The position numbers and the translations under genes are program-made. This document shows, in pieces, positions 1 through 6,908 of a stretch of DNA of 39,972 nucleotides. The notes under the pieces are model-generated. The model searched no databases, was not told where the DNA came from, and saw only the letters and a program-made list of their open reading frames with translations. How positions within the stretch are numbered: position 1 is the stretch's first letter; every line of letters begins with the position of its first letter. The DNA is from a virus. The stretch covers positions 1 to 39,972 of the IMG/VR virus record IMGVR_UViG_3300021406_000007, one strand, 5' to 3'.

Positions 1-127
1 AAAGCAAAATCGTAGCAGTAATAGTAAGTACAATGATAACATATGGTTTAGCAGCTATGGATGAGTGGGATTATATAAATTATAATCTTGCCGATGCTCA
101 GCATCATTTTGAACTTATGGAATTCTA
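1..127. repeat. Terminal overlap copy A (circular-assembly join)
   Basis: These 127 bases are identical to the last 127 bases of the window. The length equals a common maximum assembly k-mer, which suggests an assembly overlap of a circular molecule and not a biological terminal repeat. A gene runs in frame across the join, which supports circularity. Confidence 0.95.
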
Positions 128-152
128 CAATGATGTGCTTAACAAAGCATAG
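1..152 (+). CDS. 3' end of exported small protein that spans the circular join
   Basis: This is the C-terminal part of the gene that begins at 39554. The frame is open from base 3 and ends at TAG 150-152. Joined as 39554-39972 plus 128-152 it gives 444 nt, that is 147 residues plus stop, an exact multiple of three. The C-terminus is rich in aromatic and acidic residues (DEWDYINYNL). Function is not recognised. Confidence 0.8.
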   Translation, partial: SKIVAVIVSTMITYGLAAMDEWDYINYNLADAQHHFELMEFYNDVLNKA

Positions 153-295
153 AAAATATACTTTGCTTAAAACGCACAAATACCCAAATCAACCCATATT
201 TTGCACGTTCTGCGAACGTATGTTTAATCAGACAGGGATTTATTATGAAAATAGATAAAGTGTACTATGCTTAAAACAGGAAAATAAGCACGAAA

Positions 296-475
296 ATGAA
301 AATAGACCTGACTAAAGAAGAGTGGGCGTATATTTTGCTTTTATTGCGATGGAGTACATACGATAAATATGCTTTAAAAGCATCTCCTTGGTTAATACCT
401 AAAAAATTTGACAAACTTTTAGAAAAATTTAGTTCAAAATGGAAAAAAGATGAACATAAAATTGACAAGAGGTGA
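296..475 (+). CDS. Small protein, tandem paralogue 1 (LTKEEW family)
   Basis: This 59-residue protein begins MKIDLTKEEW and ends near a KLLEKF..KWKKDEHKID motif. The two genes that follow start with almost the same words (MNIKLTRGEW and MNIKLTKEEW) and share the LLEKLG.EW centre, so this is the first member of a tandem gene triplication. Each overlaps the next: the tail of one gene contains the start of the following one. Composition is charged and helical with no membrane segment. A nine-codon frame at 245 begins MKID and may be a decayed fourth copy. No function is recognised. Confidence 0.65.
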   Translation: MKIDLTKEEWAYILLLLRWSTYDKYALKASPWLIPKKFDKLLEKFSSKWKKDEHKIDKR

Positions 476-626
476 ATGGGAGTATTTGAAAAAATGTTTA
501 ATAAAATATTTAAGTAATTTGCTTCCCCAAGAAACTCAATATGGCGATATTGTAAAAACTCAAGCTTTTCAAATTAATAAAAAACTCGGCAACGAATGGA
601 TAGAAGATGAACATAAAATTGACTAA
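450..626 (+). CDS. Small protein, tandem paralogue 2
   Basis: Fifty-eight residues, beginning MNIKLTRGEWEY and ending NKKLGNEWIEDEHKID. It overlaps gene 1 by 26 bases in another frame, and its own last 20 bases hold the start of paralogue 3. The shared DNA around both junctions (gatgaacataaaattgac) suggests unequal duplication with re-use of the same start region. Function unknown. Confidence 0.65.
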   Translation: MNIKLTRGEWEYLKKCLIKYLSNLLPQETQYGDIVKTQAFQINKKLGNEWIEDEHKID

Positions 627-918
627 AGAAGAGTGGGAGTTTTTAATCGAAACTATTGTTAAAATTTCAAATTTTTATCGGTTTTGTGATACTACACCAT
701 GTAATTATACAGAAAATTGTAATAAATTATTAGAAAAACTTGGCAGCGAATGGAGAGATGAATCTATTTTAAAATTATCAAAAATTAATAATGATATGAA
801 GTTCTTTATCGATGATAAAGAGGTTTCAATAAATCAAATTAGAGGTAAATTTTTCTCAAAAGTAATTGTTGATGAAGAAATTGGCGGCGAATGGGGTGAT
901 GATGATAAAATTCATTAA
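607..918 (+). CDS. Small protein, tandem paralogue 3
   Basis: The longest member, 103 residues, begins MNIKLTKEEWEF and carries the NKLLEKLGSEWRDE core at about residues 38-51. A C-terminal extension of about 50 residues (residues 54-103), ending GGEWGDDDKIH, is absent from the two preceding copies. It overlaps the next gene by 20 bases. Function unknown; the family may be phage-specific regulators or host-directed early proteins, but nothing in the sequence decides this. Confidence 0.7.
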   Translation: MNIKLTKEEWEFLIETIVKISNFYRFCDTTPCNYTENCNKLLEKLGSEWRDESILKLSKINNDMKFFIDDKEVSINQIRGKFFSKVIVDEEIGGEWGDDDKIH

Positions 919-1114
919 AGAATATTTATTTTTATGGAAGCAATATAGAAAGCAAAAAAGAATATGCTCAGCTATTGATAATGCACAGAAACATGCTTTG
1001 CTTTCCCTTGCTTATTGGAAAGATTGCGAGAAAGAATGTGGCTTGCTTTTTCAAATAGAAAAATCGAACATTTATGTTAGATTAGGAAAAGGAAAAGTAA
1101 TTGATGATCAATGA
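899..1114 (+). CDS. Hypothetical basic small protein
   Basis: The chosen start is ATG 899, just after a GGGG tract, giving 71 residues beginning MMIKFIKEYLFLWKQYRKQK. The frame is open further upstream but that part only mirrors the preceding gene. The N-terminus is amphipathic and basic, with a later Cys pair (DCEKECGLL). It overlaps both neighbours, as is usual in this block. Function unknown. Confidence 0.6.
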   Translation: MMIKFIKEYLFLWKQYRKQKRICSAIDNAQKHALLSLAYWKDCEKECGLLFQIEKSNIYVRLGKGKVIDDQ

Positions 1115-1259
1115 GGAAAATGAAGAATTAAAAAAAATATGTCGTCAAATGGCATATGGTGATGATTCAAAAGAAACTTTTCACAAATATGTAATATTGA
1201 TGGGATTAAATTTGAGTCAAGAAGAAGAAGAGATTTTGAGGGAAGAAACGTTTGATTAA
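1104..1259 (+). CDS. Hypothetical acidic small protein
   Basis: Fifty-one residues beginning MINEENEELKKICRQ, with a C-terminal acidic stretch (SQEEEEILREE). It overlaps the previous gene by 11 bases and the next one by 8. The composition is strongly helical and acidic. No family recognised. Confidence 0.5.
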   Translation: MINEENEELKKICRQMAYGDDSKETFHKYVILMGLNLSQEEEEILREETFD

Positions 1260-1449
1260 TGATTGCAAAGGCCTTTTCGGAAAGTTATTCGGGCATAAGT
1301 TTGAGAAATATGAAATAGAAAGTAAAAGCTTGCTTCATAATATTTCAGGAAATTTTACTAATGAAGCAATGGAAACTCTTTTAAAAGGAACAAAAGAAAT
1401 TAAGTTTGAAATCAGATGCAAGCGATGCGGGTGCAAGGCAAATGAATGA
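1252..1449 (+). CDS. Small zinc-knuckle protein, DUF1660-like
   Basis: Sixty-five residues with a TTG start at 1252; the purine-rich ribosome site GAGGGA lies 8 bases upstream and no in-frame ATG exists nearby. The protein has an N-terminal LFGHKFE motif and a C-terminal RCKRCGCK cluster. This GHK...CxRCG arrangement resembles short prophage zinc-knuckle proteins annotated as DUF1660. Role unknown. Confidence 0.6.
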   Translation: MINDCKGLFGKLFGHKFEKYEIESKSLLHNISGNFTNEAMETLLKGTKEIKFEIRCKRCGCKANE

Positions 1450-1522
1450 TGAAATCACCAATCTCTCACCAAAATCTAACGAATTGGTATTTATACCTGA
1501 AATCAAGAATAAGCATATATAA
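1442..1522 (+). CDS. Possible very small ORF
   Basis: A 26-codon frame, MNDEITNLSPKSNELVFIPE to HI, that overlaps the stop of the previous gene by 8 bases. It fills an otherwise empty gap and is placed like its neighbours, but it is too short to be judged by composition. Confidence 0.3.
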   Translation: MNDEITNLSPKSNELVFIPEIKNKHI

Positions 1523-1535
1523 CTATAAATAAGTT

Positions 1536-1691
1536 ATGAAAGAAAAGATTGACAAATTCATTCAATATTTCACAACAATAACGAAAGAACAAGCTGATTT
1601 TATGGAAGAAATCATTAAATGGGATGACGAAACAAGAGCAGCCTTTATGTTTGCTAAAAGAATTTTTGAGGAAAATGACGATGAGCGGTGA
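1536..1691 (+). CDS. Hypothetical small protein
   Basis: Fifty-one residues beginning MKEKIDKFIQYFTTITKEQ, charged and helical, ending FEENDDER. A TATAAATAAGTTAT sequence ends at its start codon, and very similar words occur before 1960 and at 16411-16424. The following gene begins inside its last ten bases. Function unknown. Confidence 0.5.
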   Translation: MKEKIDKFIQYFTTITKEQADFMEEIIKWDDETRAAFMFAKRIFEENDDER

Positions 1692-1932
1692 ATGCAAATC
1701 TTGTGGCGAACATTGCCTAGATTGTAAATGCAAAAGGATTAATATGAAAAATATACCAGAAATGTCTAAAGAAATATTTGTTTCATCTTTAGAAATGCTA
1801 CAAAAATATGAGGTTGGTACACCAGAATTTGAATTCGCTTTTCAAATGATCACAGTATATAAAATTTACATGGATTCCAAGGCTGGAAGAATTGTTAGAG
1901 TTAAAGATGATATTGACAATTTAAATAAATAG
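1681..1932 (+). CDS. Small Cys-rich protein upstream of terminase
   Basis: The start ATG 1681 is preferred because GAGG lies 10 bases upstream. It gives 83 residues. The N-terminus has a compact Cys cluster (CKSCGEHCLDCKCK, residues 5-18) likely to bind zinc, followed by a helical region (MSKEIFVSSLEMLQKYEVG). It sits just before the small terminase gene. No known family assigned. Confidence 0.6.
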   Translation: MSGECKSCGEHCLDCKCKRINMKNIPEMSKEIFVSSLEMLQKYEVGTPEFEFAFQMITVYKIYMDSKAGRIVRVKDDIDNLNK

Positions 1933-1959
1933 GTTATAAATAGTCTAAAAAGGATTATT

Positions 1960-2403
1960 ATGACTTGCGCGCCTTCTCATTTTATGCCTGAAAGAGATCC
2001 ACGTGGAAGACCAAAATCTGATATTGATTGGGCTTATGTCGATTCATTATTGGAAGCTGGTTGTTCAGGTACTGAAATTGCTGCGCGTATAGGAATTAAA
2101 CCTACAAATCTATATGATAGATGCTGGACTGATAAACAAATACTTTTTTCTGAATATTCTCAAGAAAAACAATCAAAAGGCGATTCTTTATTAAAAGAAA
2201 TACAATTTCAAAAGGCTTTATCTGGAGATAATACTCTTTTAATATGGTTAGGTAAAACTAGATTAAAACAAACTGATCCCTCGTTATCAAATGGCAACAA
2301 TTCTCAAAAAATCATCGTAGAGGTAAAAGGAAATGGCCTTGCAAGTGGAATTGACGTTTCAACCTCGACCATATCAAATACCGATAATCAAGGCTCTAAA
2401 TAG
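1960..2403 (+). CDS. terS: Terminase small subunit
   Basis: This 147-residue protein should recognise phage DNA and hand it to the large terminase. It has RGRPKSDIDW followed by a helix-turn-helix (LLEAGCSGTEIAARIGI, about residues 31-47), then EYSQEKQSKGDSLLKE and a GDNTLLIWLGKTRLKQ segment. This order is typical of the short HTH-type small terminases encoded just upstream of terL. The ribosome site AAAAGGA lies upstream of ATG 1960, and the last 71 bases overlap terL in another frame, so the two are probably translationally coupled. The unstructured C-terminal tail (SNGNNS...DVSTSTISNTDNQGSK) is of a kind common in these proteins. Confidence 0.85.
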   Translation: MTCAPSHFMPERDPRGRPKSDIDWAYVDSLLEAGCSGTEIAARIGIKPTNLYDRCWTDKQILFSEYSQEKQSKGDSLLKEIQFQKALSGDNTLLIWLGKTRLKQTDPSLSNGNNSQKIIVEVKGNGLASGIDVSTSTISNTDNQGSK

Positions 2404-3688
2404 CGGCACAAAGCGTGCTGTATGGACAGTTCATCGTAGAGGGGGGAAAGACGTTACCGCATTCAATTGGGCAATATTCCAATTAATGTTAAATCCAGGA
2501 TGGACTGCCTTTCACATTCTGCCAACATACTCACAAGCTAAAAAAGTTATCTGGGACTCTTCTACAAATGACGGTCAGCGCATTCTTGATTATATTCCTA
2601 AAGAATGCATCGAATCCAAAAACGGCCACGAAATGAAAATAAGGTTAACTAATGGTAGCTTATATCAGCTTATTGGTTCTGATAATATCGATAGTCTCGT
2701 TGGTAGCAATCCCAAAATTATCATTTTTTCAGAATATGCTATCCAATCTCCTGCTGCGTGGGATTATTTGCGTCCTATTCTTGATGTCAATCGCGGTTAC
2801 GCTATTTTTATTAGTACTCCACGCGGTAAAAATCATTTTTATGATTTAATGACAATGGCTAAGCGTTCGCCTGGTTGGTTCTGCGAAGTATTGCCTATTA
2901 GCGCAACTGGCGTTCTAAATGAAGATGACATCCAAAAGATGCGCGACGAAGGGGTATCAGAAGAACATATTCAGCAAGAATTTTATTGTAGCTTTAATCG
3001 AGGTGTAGAAGGATCATATTATGGACGACTTATCGAAAGAGCGCGATCTGATTCAAGAATTTGTAACGTCCCATATGAAACAAGATCACCTGTACATACA
3101 GCATGGGATATTGGATATGGAGACTCTACGTCAATTACTTTTTGGCAAGAAATTGGCGGAGAGCTTAGAATCATTGACTTCTATGAAGCCCAAGGAGAAG
3201 GAATAGCGCATTATGCAAAGCTTATACAAAGCAAACCCTATGTATACGGCACTCATTATATGCCTCATGATGCCGGATCTGGTTCTATTCAAACTGGGCG
3301 TACATTACAAGACGTTGCGTATGAGCAGGGAATTAAGACAACTATTTTGGAAAGAGAAACTGACGTCTCGGTGGGTATTGAAGCCACAAGATCTATGCTT
3401 AGCACCGTATTTATCGACGAAAAAAAATGTAGCCATTTAATCAAATGTCTGGAAAACTATCACAAAAAATATAACGAAAAACTAAATGTATATTCCGAAA
3501 ATCCCGTCCATGATATGTGGTCGCATGGGGCCGATAGTGTCCGTTACATGGCAAACGCTCGTATTCAATATGGACGTGGTCCAGGCTCTATGTCACCTGA
3601 AAAATTAATGCAACTAAAATCACAAGCTGGTTACGGTCCAAAAACATCACCTCAAAAAGGTATTCAAAAACAATTTTTTGGAAGATAA
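2333..3688 (+). CDS. terL: Terminase large subunit
   Basis: The motor-nuclease that packages DNA into the prohead, 451 residues. The ATPase half shows a Walker A-like HRRGGKD (34-40), Walker B IIIFSEYA (129-136, acidic E134) and STPRGKNHF (161-169). The nuclease half shows WDIGYGDS (258-265), MPHDAG (310-315) and a late HDMWSHGADSVRY motif (about 412-424), matching the acidic metal-binding positions of the RNase H-like terminase nuclease. Start ATG 2333 has AAAGGA just upstream and overlaps terS. The sequence is intact, without intron or frameshift. An HNH endonuclease gene follows directly, a frequent place for homing genes. Confidence 0.95.
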   Translation: MALQVELTFQPRPYQIPIIKALNSGTKRAVWTVHRRGGKDVTAFNWAIFQLMLNPGWTAFHILPTYSQAKKVIWDSSTNDGQRILDYIPKECIESKNGHEMKIRLTNGSLYQLIGSDNIDSLVGSNPKIIIFSEYAIQSPAAWDYLRPILDVNRGYAIFISTPRGKNHFYDLMTMAKRSPGWFCEVLPISATGVLNEDDIQKMRDEGVSEEHIQQEFYCSFNRGVEGSYYGRLIERARSDSRICNVPYETRSPVHTAWDIGYGDSTSITFWQEIGGELRIIDFYEAQGEGIAHYAKLIQSKPYVYGTHYMPHDAGSGSIQTGRTLQDVAYEQGIKTTILERETDVSVGIEATRSMLSTVFIDEKKCSHLIKCLENYHKKYNEKLNVYSENPVHDMWSHGADSVRYMANARIQYGRGPGSMSPEKLMQLKSQAGYGPKTSPQKGIQKQFFGR

Positions 3689-3742
3689 TAGTTGTAGATT
3701 TACGTTTATGTATGTTATTATATCCCTAATCACGAGGATATG

Positions 3743-4384
3743 ATGAAAATTTGTTGTGAATGTGGTATAGAATTTCATGAGAAAAAATCTTATCAAAAGT
3801 TTTGTGGAAAGAAATGTTGTGCTAGGTTTCATTCTATAAATCAAGATAAGGAAGTAAAAATAGGAACACATCAAAGAATAAAAGAATGTTCCTATTGTAA
3901 AAAATCATTTAACATAGATCGCAGAAGAAAATTTTGTTCATTTCAATGTAAAACAAAAGGAACAAATCAAAGAATTTTACATGAAAGATCTATTAATCCT
4001 GACAGAAGAAAAATTCTAGATGAAATTTGTATTAAGGAACGTAAGAGAAAAGGTATAGATTTAACAAAACCTATTCGTAATCCGAATCCTAAAGGTTCTG
4101 GACATATTAATAAAAGGGGATATAAGATCATCAAGCGACATGGGCATCCAAATGCGCATGTAAAAGGTTCTATAGGTGAACATATATGGGTTATGAGTGA
4201 ATTTTTAGGACGCGCATTGTTTGAAAAGGAAAATGTTCATCATATTAATGGCATTCGACATGATAATCGCATAGAAAATCTCGAATTATGGACTACTCAT
4301 CAACCTTCTGGGCAATGCGTAGAAGATAAAATAAATTGGTGCAAAGAATTTCTTACACAATATGGATACAAAATAGATAAATGA
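3743..4384 (+). CDS. Free-standing HNH homing endonuclease with two zinc fingers
   Basis: A site-specific DNase of the HNH_3 type, 213 residues from ATG 3743; the ATG at 3740 is too close to the GAGG site at 3734. Two treble-clef-like zinc modules come first (C4/C7, C21, C25 and C49, C52, C65, C69). A basic linker (NPNPKGSGHINKRGYK) leads to the catalytic HNH: VHHINGIRHDNRIENLELW, with H166, H167, N175, N179 and H186. It lies between terL and a small coupled ORF (ATGA overlap at 4381). It is not inside an intron here. It could act as a selfish homing gene, or serve in trans the endonuclease-less introns of the capsid gene; that link is inference. Confidence 0.9.
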   Translation: MKICCECGIEFHEKKSYQKFCGKKCCARFHSINQDKEVKIGTHQRIKECSYCKKSFNIDRRRKFCSFQCKTKGTNQRILHERSINPDRRKILDEICIKERKRKGIDLTKPIRNPNPKGSGHINKRGYKIIKRHGHPNAHVKGSIGEHIWVMSEFLGRALFEKENVHHINGIRHDNRIENLELWTTHQPSGQCVEDKINWCKEFLTQYGYKIDK

Positions 4385-4524
4385 ACATCTCAAAAGATCT
4401 GCTGCATGAAATCCAATCGTACTATATAATCTACAAAACTCTGTCGATCCCTTTCATGATGCGGAAGTGGAAACTAAGCTGGCAGATTGCAAGTGAGATT
4501 GCTAAATACTTAAAGATTAATTAA
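4381..4524 (+). CDS. Small basic protein coupled to HNH gene
   Basis: Forty-seven residues, MNISKDLLHEIQSYYIIYKT to YLKIN. Its ATG overlaps the stop of the HNH gene (ATGA), a common coupling. It contains a basic aromatic stretch (MMRKWKLSWQ). No family recognised; it ends just before the structured RNA region. Confidence 0.5.
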   Translation: MNISKDLLHEIQSYYIIYKTLSIPFMMRKWKLSWQIASEIAKYLKIN

Positions 4525-4530
4525 ATTTTT

Positions 4531-4642
4531 ATTTAACTGGGAAGGTTTTAAGTGCTTGCTCCTTTAAAAGCATTCCCGTGCTAATGGATTTAAATCCTAT
4601 GCCGCTGAGTATAATTACGGGTATCATTAGCCCCAGTTAAAT
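4531..4642 (+). ncRNA. Candidate structured RNA (multibranched, 112 nt)
   Basis: A perfect 11-bp outer stem joins 4531-4541 to 4632-4642. Inside are a stem of 4546-4551 with 4564-4569, a perfect 6-bp stem of 4581-4586 with 4625-4630, a self-complementary 12-mer GGATTTAAATCC at 4586-4597, and a short CCG/CGG helix near 4602 and 4618. The whole element sits in a coding gap directly before the methyltransferase start at 4656. I do not recognise it as a named riboswitch, hammerhead or twister ribozyme. It could be a cis-acting leader or an independent small RNA. Confidence 0.55.
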
Positions 4643-4655
4643 ATTTGAAGGTAAA

Positions 4656-5201
4656 ATGAAAGTCTTAATTGGATGCGAATTTTCTGGAATAGTTCGAGAG
4701 GCTTTCAAATATAGAGGCCATGATGCTTGGTCATGCGATTTATTACCAACTGAGATTCCAGGCCAGCATTTACAATGCGATTTGCTTGATATTTTAAATG
4801 ATAATTGGGATTTGGCTATATTTCATCCTCCATGTACTCATTTAGCTGTAAGCGGTTCTAGATGGTTTATAAATAAAGCTAAAGAACAACAAGAAGCTCT
4901 AGGATTTGTTAAATTACTCATGGATTGTAATATCCCAAAAATAGCTCTAGAAAATCCAGTAAGCATTATAAGTACTCGAATTCGTAAACCCGACCAAATT
5001 ATTCATCCGTGGATGTTTGGACATGGAGAAACTAAGAAAACATGTTTATGGTTGAAAGATTTGCCATTATTGCATCCTGAGAATATTGTTGAAGAAAGAG
5101 AGAATATCATTCATAGAATGCCTCCAAGTCCTGATAGATGGAAGAATAGATCAAGGACATATTTAGGAATCGCAGAAGCGATGGCGAATCAATGGGGATA
5201 A
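4656..5201 (+). CDS. DNA cytosine methyltransferase-like protein
   Basis: A 181-residue protein with a Rossmann-type start (MKVLIGCEFSGIVREAF, S-adenosylmethionine site), a FHPPCTHLAVSG motif (PPC at 58-60, the usual Cys nucleophile position of C5-cytosine methylases), an ENP motif (99-101), and a conserved tail HPWMFGHGETKKTCLWLK. This short form lacks a separate target-recognition domain and is common in phages, annotated as DNA (cytosine) methyltransferase. It may protect phage DNA from host restriction. GAAGG precedes ATG 4656. The next gene overlaps its last ten bases. Confidence 0.8.
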   Translation: MKVLIGCEFSGIVREAFKYRGHDAWSCDLLPTEIPGQHLQCDLLDILNDNWDLAIFHPPCTHLAVSGSRWFINKAKEQQEALGFVKLLMDCNIPKIALENPVSIISTRIRKPDQIIHPWMFGHGETKKTCLWLKDLPLLHPENIVEERENIIHRMPPSPDRWKNRSRTYLGIAEAMANQWG

Positions 5202-5407
5202 AATTATATAATCTCTCAAATACTAATTTGGTAAAAATGAAAAAATATATTCAATTATGTCTTTTTGTTTGGGTAATGTTTTATACTTATAGTGATAAAG
5301 AATTTATTGAAAAGATTAATTCATTACCCATAAAATCAGTAAGTGAAGGAAAAATAAGTTTTTCTACTGCTCATAGACCACATTATATTTTGTATTGGCA
5401 GGATTGA
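5192..5407 (+). CDS. Small protein with hydrophobic N-terminus
   Basis: Seventy-one residues if started at ATG 5192; an alternative ATG at 5237 gives 56 residues beginning MKKYIQLCLFVWVMFYTY, which looks like a signal anchor. The first part (KLYNLSNTNLVK) is encoded by a 36-base repeat also found at 5620, so the 5192 start may only reflect that repeat. Function unknown. Confidence 0.5.
   Translation: MGIKLYNLSNTNLVKMKKYIQLCLFVWVMFYTYSDKEFIEKINSLPIKSVSEGKISFSTAHRPHYILYWQD
5201..5236 (+). repeat. 36-base direct repeat, copy 1
   Basis: Matches 5620-5655 at 30 of 36 positions. Both copies contain TATATAATCT, a good -10-like word, and both are followed by a small gene. In translation both give KLYNLS...LVK, so the conservation may lie in protein or in DNA. 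Confidence 0.6.
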
Positions 5408-5408
5408 A

Positions 5409-5630
5409 ATGATTGATTTACCAACACATTGCCAAGAATGCAAACAGCCTCATGATTTTTCTAAACAATGTTCAGGGGATTGCACAACTTGCGCAAAGAA
5501 ATGGATGTGCGAGCAATGTTGTTATACGCATGAATGCATCCCGGGAAAGGCGAGACATCTTAGAATAATAACTAATCCAGCTTGGATATGCAATTTAGTG
5601 AATACAATCAAAGAGAATGAAACTATATAA
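5409..5630 (+). CDS. Cys-rich zinc-binding small protein
   Basis: Seventy-three residues with many paired cysteines: HCQECKQPH, CSGDCTTCAKKWMCEQCC and HECIPG. This suggests two zinc-bound modules across residues 7-47. It starts 4 bases from the TGA of the gene before. Function unknown; such phage proteins are often small nucleic-acid or host-protein binders. Confidence 0.6.
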   Translation: MIDLPTHCQECKQPHDFSKQCSGDCTTCAKKWMCEQCCYTHECIPGKARHLRIITNPAWICNLVNTIKENETI

Positions 5631-5706
5631 TCTTTCAACTATTAGCTTGGTAAAATTAAAATGCCCTATCTCAAACATAGTGACAGAGCAAACCAAGTCA
5701 ACATAA
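5617..5706 (+). CDS. Possible very small ORF with KLYNLS start
   Basis: A 29-codon frame beginning MKLYNLSTISLVKLK, parallel at the protein level to the start of the frame at 5192 (MGIKLYNLSNTNLVKMK). It lies on repeat copy 2. It overlaps two other small frames, so it may be just the repeat and not a gene. Confidence 0.25.
   Translation: MKLYNLSTISLVKLKCPISNIVTEQTKST
5620..5655 (+). repeat. 36-base direct repeat, copy 2
   Basis: Second copy of the element at 5201-5236, with six substitutions, ending in TTGGTAAAA a few bases before ATG 5661. Confidence 0.6.
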
Positions 5707-5807
5707 TTAACATTATCAGACGTAAATATGAAAAGACACGAATTAATCATAGCTCAAAGAGATCCTACACCAAAAGATATGATTCATTGTATTATTTGGT
5801 GGAATAA
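5661..5807 (+). CDS. Hypothetical small basic protein
   Basis: Forty-eight residues, MPYLKHSDRANQVNIINIIR to YYLVE, strongly basic in the middle (RRKYEKTRINHSSKRS). It overlaps the next frame for 80 bases; one of the two may be spurious, and the latter looks more protein-like. Confidence 0.35.
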   Translation: MPYLKHSDRANQVNIINIIRRKYEKTRINHSSKRSYTKRYDSLYYLVE

Positions 5808-5883
5808 AGAAAAAAATAGATTTTTTCAAATTATTGATATTGGTAATGAATTTCACTGGGAACAAATAAAAGAAATAATATAA
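5728..5883 (+). CDS. Hypothetical small protein
   Basis: Fifty-one residues beginning MKRHELIIAQRDPTPKDMIH. The IIWWNKEKNRFFQIIDIGNE segment reads like a small beta domain. It overlaps the 5661 frame. Function unknown. Confidence 0.5.
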   Translation: MKRHELIIAQRDPTPKDMIHCIIWWNKEKNRFFQIIDIGNEFHWEQIKEII

Positions 5884-5907
5884 TAAGCAGGCAAGCTGAG
5901 ATAAAGC

Positions 5908-6063
5908 ATGAAAACACGTTTGGAATTGCAAAAAGATGTATGGAATGCAAACCATGAGATAATGAAACATGATATTCCATATATTTTTTATGGATTATGT
6001 ATTCTTTTCATTGTTTCATTTTTAGTATATTTAATTTATTTGAGGTTTAATGGACATAAGTAA
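5908..6063 (+). CDS. Small single-pass membrane protein
   Basis: Fifty-one residues: a charged N-terminal half (MKTRLELQKDVWNANHEIMK) and one transmembrane helix (IFYGLCILFIVSFLVYLIYL, about residues 26-45) followed by a short basic tail. The size and topology would fit a holin or other lysis accessory, but no family is recognised. It overlaps the next gene by 14 bases. Confidence 0.55.
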   Translation: MKTRLELQKDVWNANHEIMKHDIPYIFYGLCILFIVSFLVYLIYLRFNGHK

Positions 6064-6325
6064 AAGTGAATTCTTTCATTTCGGCATATTGCCACAAGTT
6101 TGCATTCATTCTCTTGATGAAGATGAATATTCTAAAATGTATATTCCTCAAGAGAAGTGCGATTGCGGTTGTAGTCAATGGGGTGAATCTACTATGAAAA
6201 TGTTTAAAGATTCATTCGGCTATGAATTTCCTAAAAAACGCGTTCATAGATGCGTAGAATGCAACCAAGTCAGAATAGCGCATCATATAGGATACAAAGA
6301 AAATGAACTATCAAGCAACACTTAA
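6050..6325 (+). CDS. Zinc-binding small protein
   Basis: Ninety-one residues with two Cys clusters, EKCDCGCSQ (about residues 36-42) and RCVECNQ (67-71 region), typical of a zinc ribbon. A GAGG site lies 6 bases before ATG 6050. Function unknown. Confidence 0.65.
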   Translation: MDISKSEFFHFGILPQVCIHSLDEDEYSKMYIPQEKCDCGCSQWGESTMKMFKDSFGYEFPKKRVHRCVECNQVRIAHHIGYKENELSSNT

Positions 6326-6410
6326 ACTCATGGCGCTTCTCGCCAAATGTCCTTGCAAGATATGTCAAGATGAATTGAAACGGCTAGAAGAGAAATATGG
6401 GATTAAATAG
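6303..6410 (+). CDS. Hypothetical small protein with CPCKICQ motif
   Basis: Thirty-five residues: MNYQATLKLMALLAKCPCKI followed by CQDELKRLEEKYGIK. The CxCxxC motif may bind metal. It overlaps the previous gene by 23 bases and its end converges with the minus-strand gene at 6403. Confidence 0.45.
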   Translation: MNYQATLKLMALLAKCPCKICQDELKRLEEKYGIK

Positions 6411-6669
6411 GATGATAAAGTTTAATCGGTGGGCCGTGTTTACAATTACAAGATTTAATTAATTCTCCTTGGCCTTCGGATCTAGCTCCGCAAATGTAGC
6501 ATTCATATCTCCATTTTCTTTCTTTAGAAGATTCAATCAGTTCATCTTGCGTTTTTTTATATTGATCGAAGAATTCTCTAATCCAAATTTCTATATTATA
6601 TATTGGAAAATCATCGGAATAACATTTATTGGCTCTTTCCATTACATATTTGATCAATTCTTCATTCAT
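6403..6669 (-). CDS. Hypothetical small zinc-binding protein
   Basis: Eighty-eight residues. The N-terminal helical part (MNEELIKYVMERANKCYSDD) is followed by YECYICGARSEGQ and SCNCKHGPP, a CxxC...CxC zinc site at about residues 57-77. Its start overlaps the end of the upstream minus-strand gene (ATGA), so the two form a small operon inserted against the direction of the surrounding genes. Confidence 0.6.
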   Translation of the reverse strand: MNEELIKYVMERANKCYSDDFPIYNIEIWIREFFDQYKKTQDELIESSKERKWRYECYICGARSEGQGELIKSCNCKHGPPIKLYHPI

Positions 6670-6850
6670 TTTCTTTATCTCTTCTTTCTCTTCTAAGAAA
6701 TTCTAATCCATTTTCAAGAGATCTAATCATAAAAGCAAAACAATGATCATTTAAGTCAACATGGCTTAATCCATCAATAGAATATCGCATATTTTGAATT
6801 ATTATTGATCTAATATGATTTTTCCATCCTTCTTGCGTCATTTCATCCAT
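6662..6850 (-). CDS. Hypothetical small protein
   Basis: Sixty-two residues, MDEMTQEGWKNHIRSIIIQN to DKENE, helical and charged, with a C-terminal RRERRDKENE tail. First gene of the two-gene minus-strand cassette between the accessory block and the portal gene. Function unknown. Confidence 0.6.
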   Translation of the reverse strand: MDEMTQEGWKNHIRSIIIQNMRYSIDGLSHVDLNDHCFAFMIRSLENGLEFLRRERRDKENE

Positions 6851-6908
6851 TTTTCTTTAATCCTCATTGCGTGTATGTTATATATAAAAGTTTTAATATA
6901 GGTACAAC

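Noticed and set aside
1-127. 127-base end repeat as a true direct terminal repeat of a linear phage
   Set aside because: Length matches an assembly k-mer, and a gene reads in frame through the joined ends; circular assembly overlap is simpler.
4531-4642. Hammerhead or twister ribozyme
   Set aside because: The CTGA.GA and GAAA core of hammerheads and the conserved twister loops are not present.
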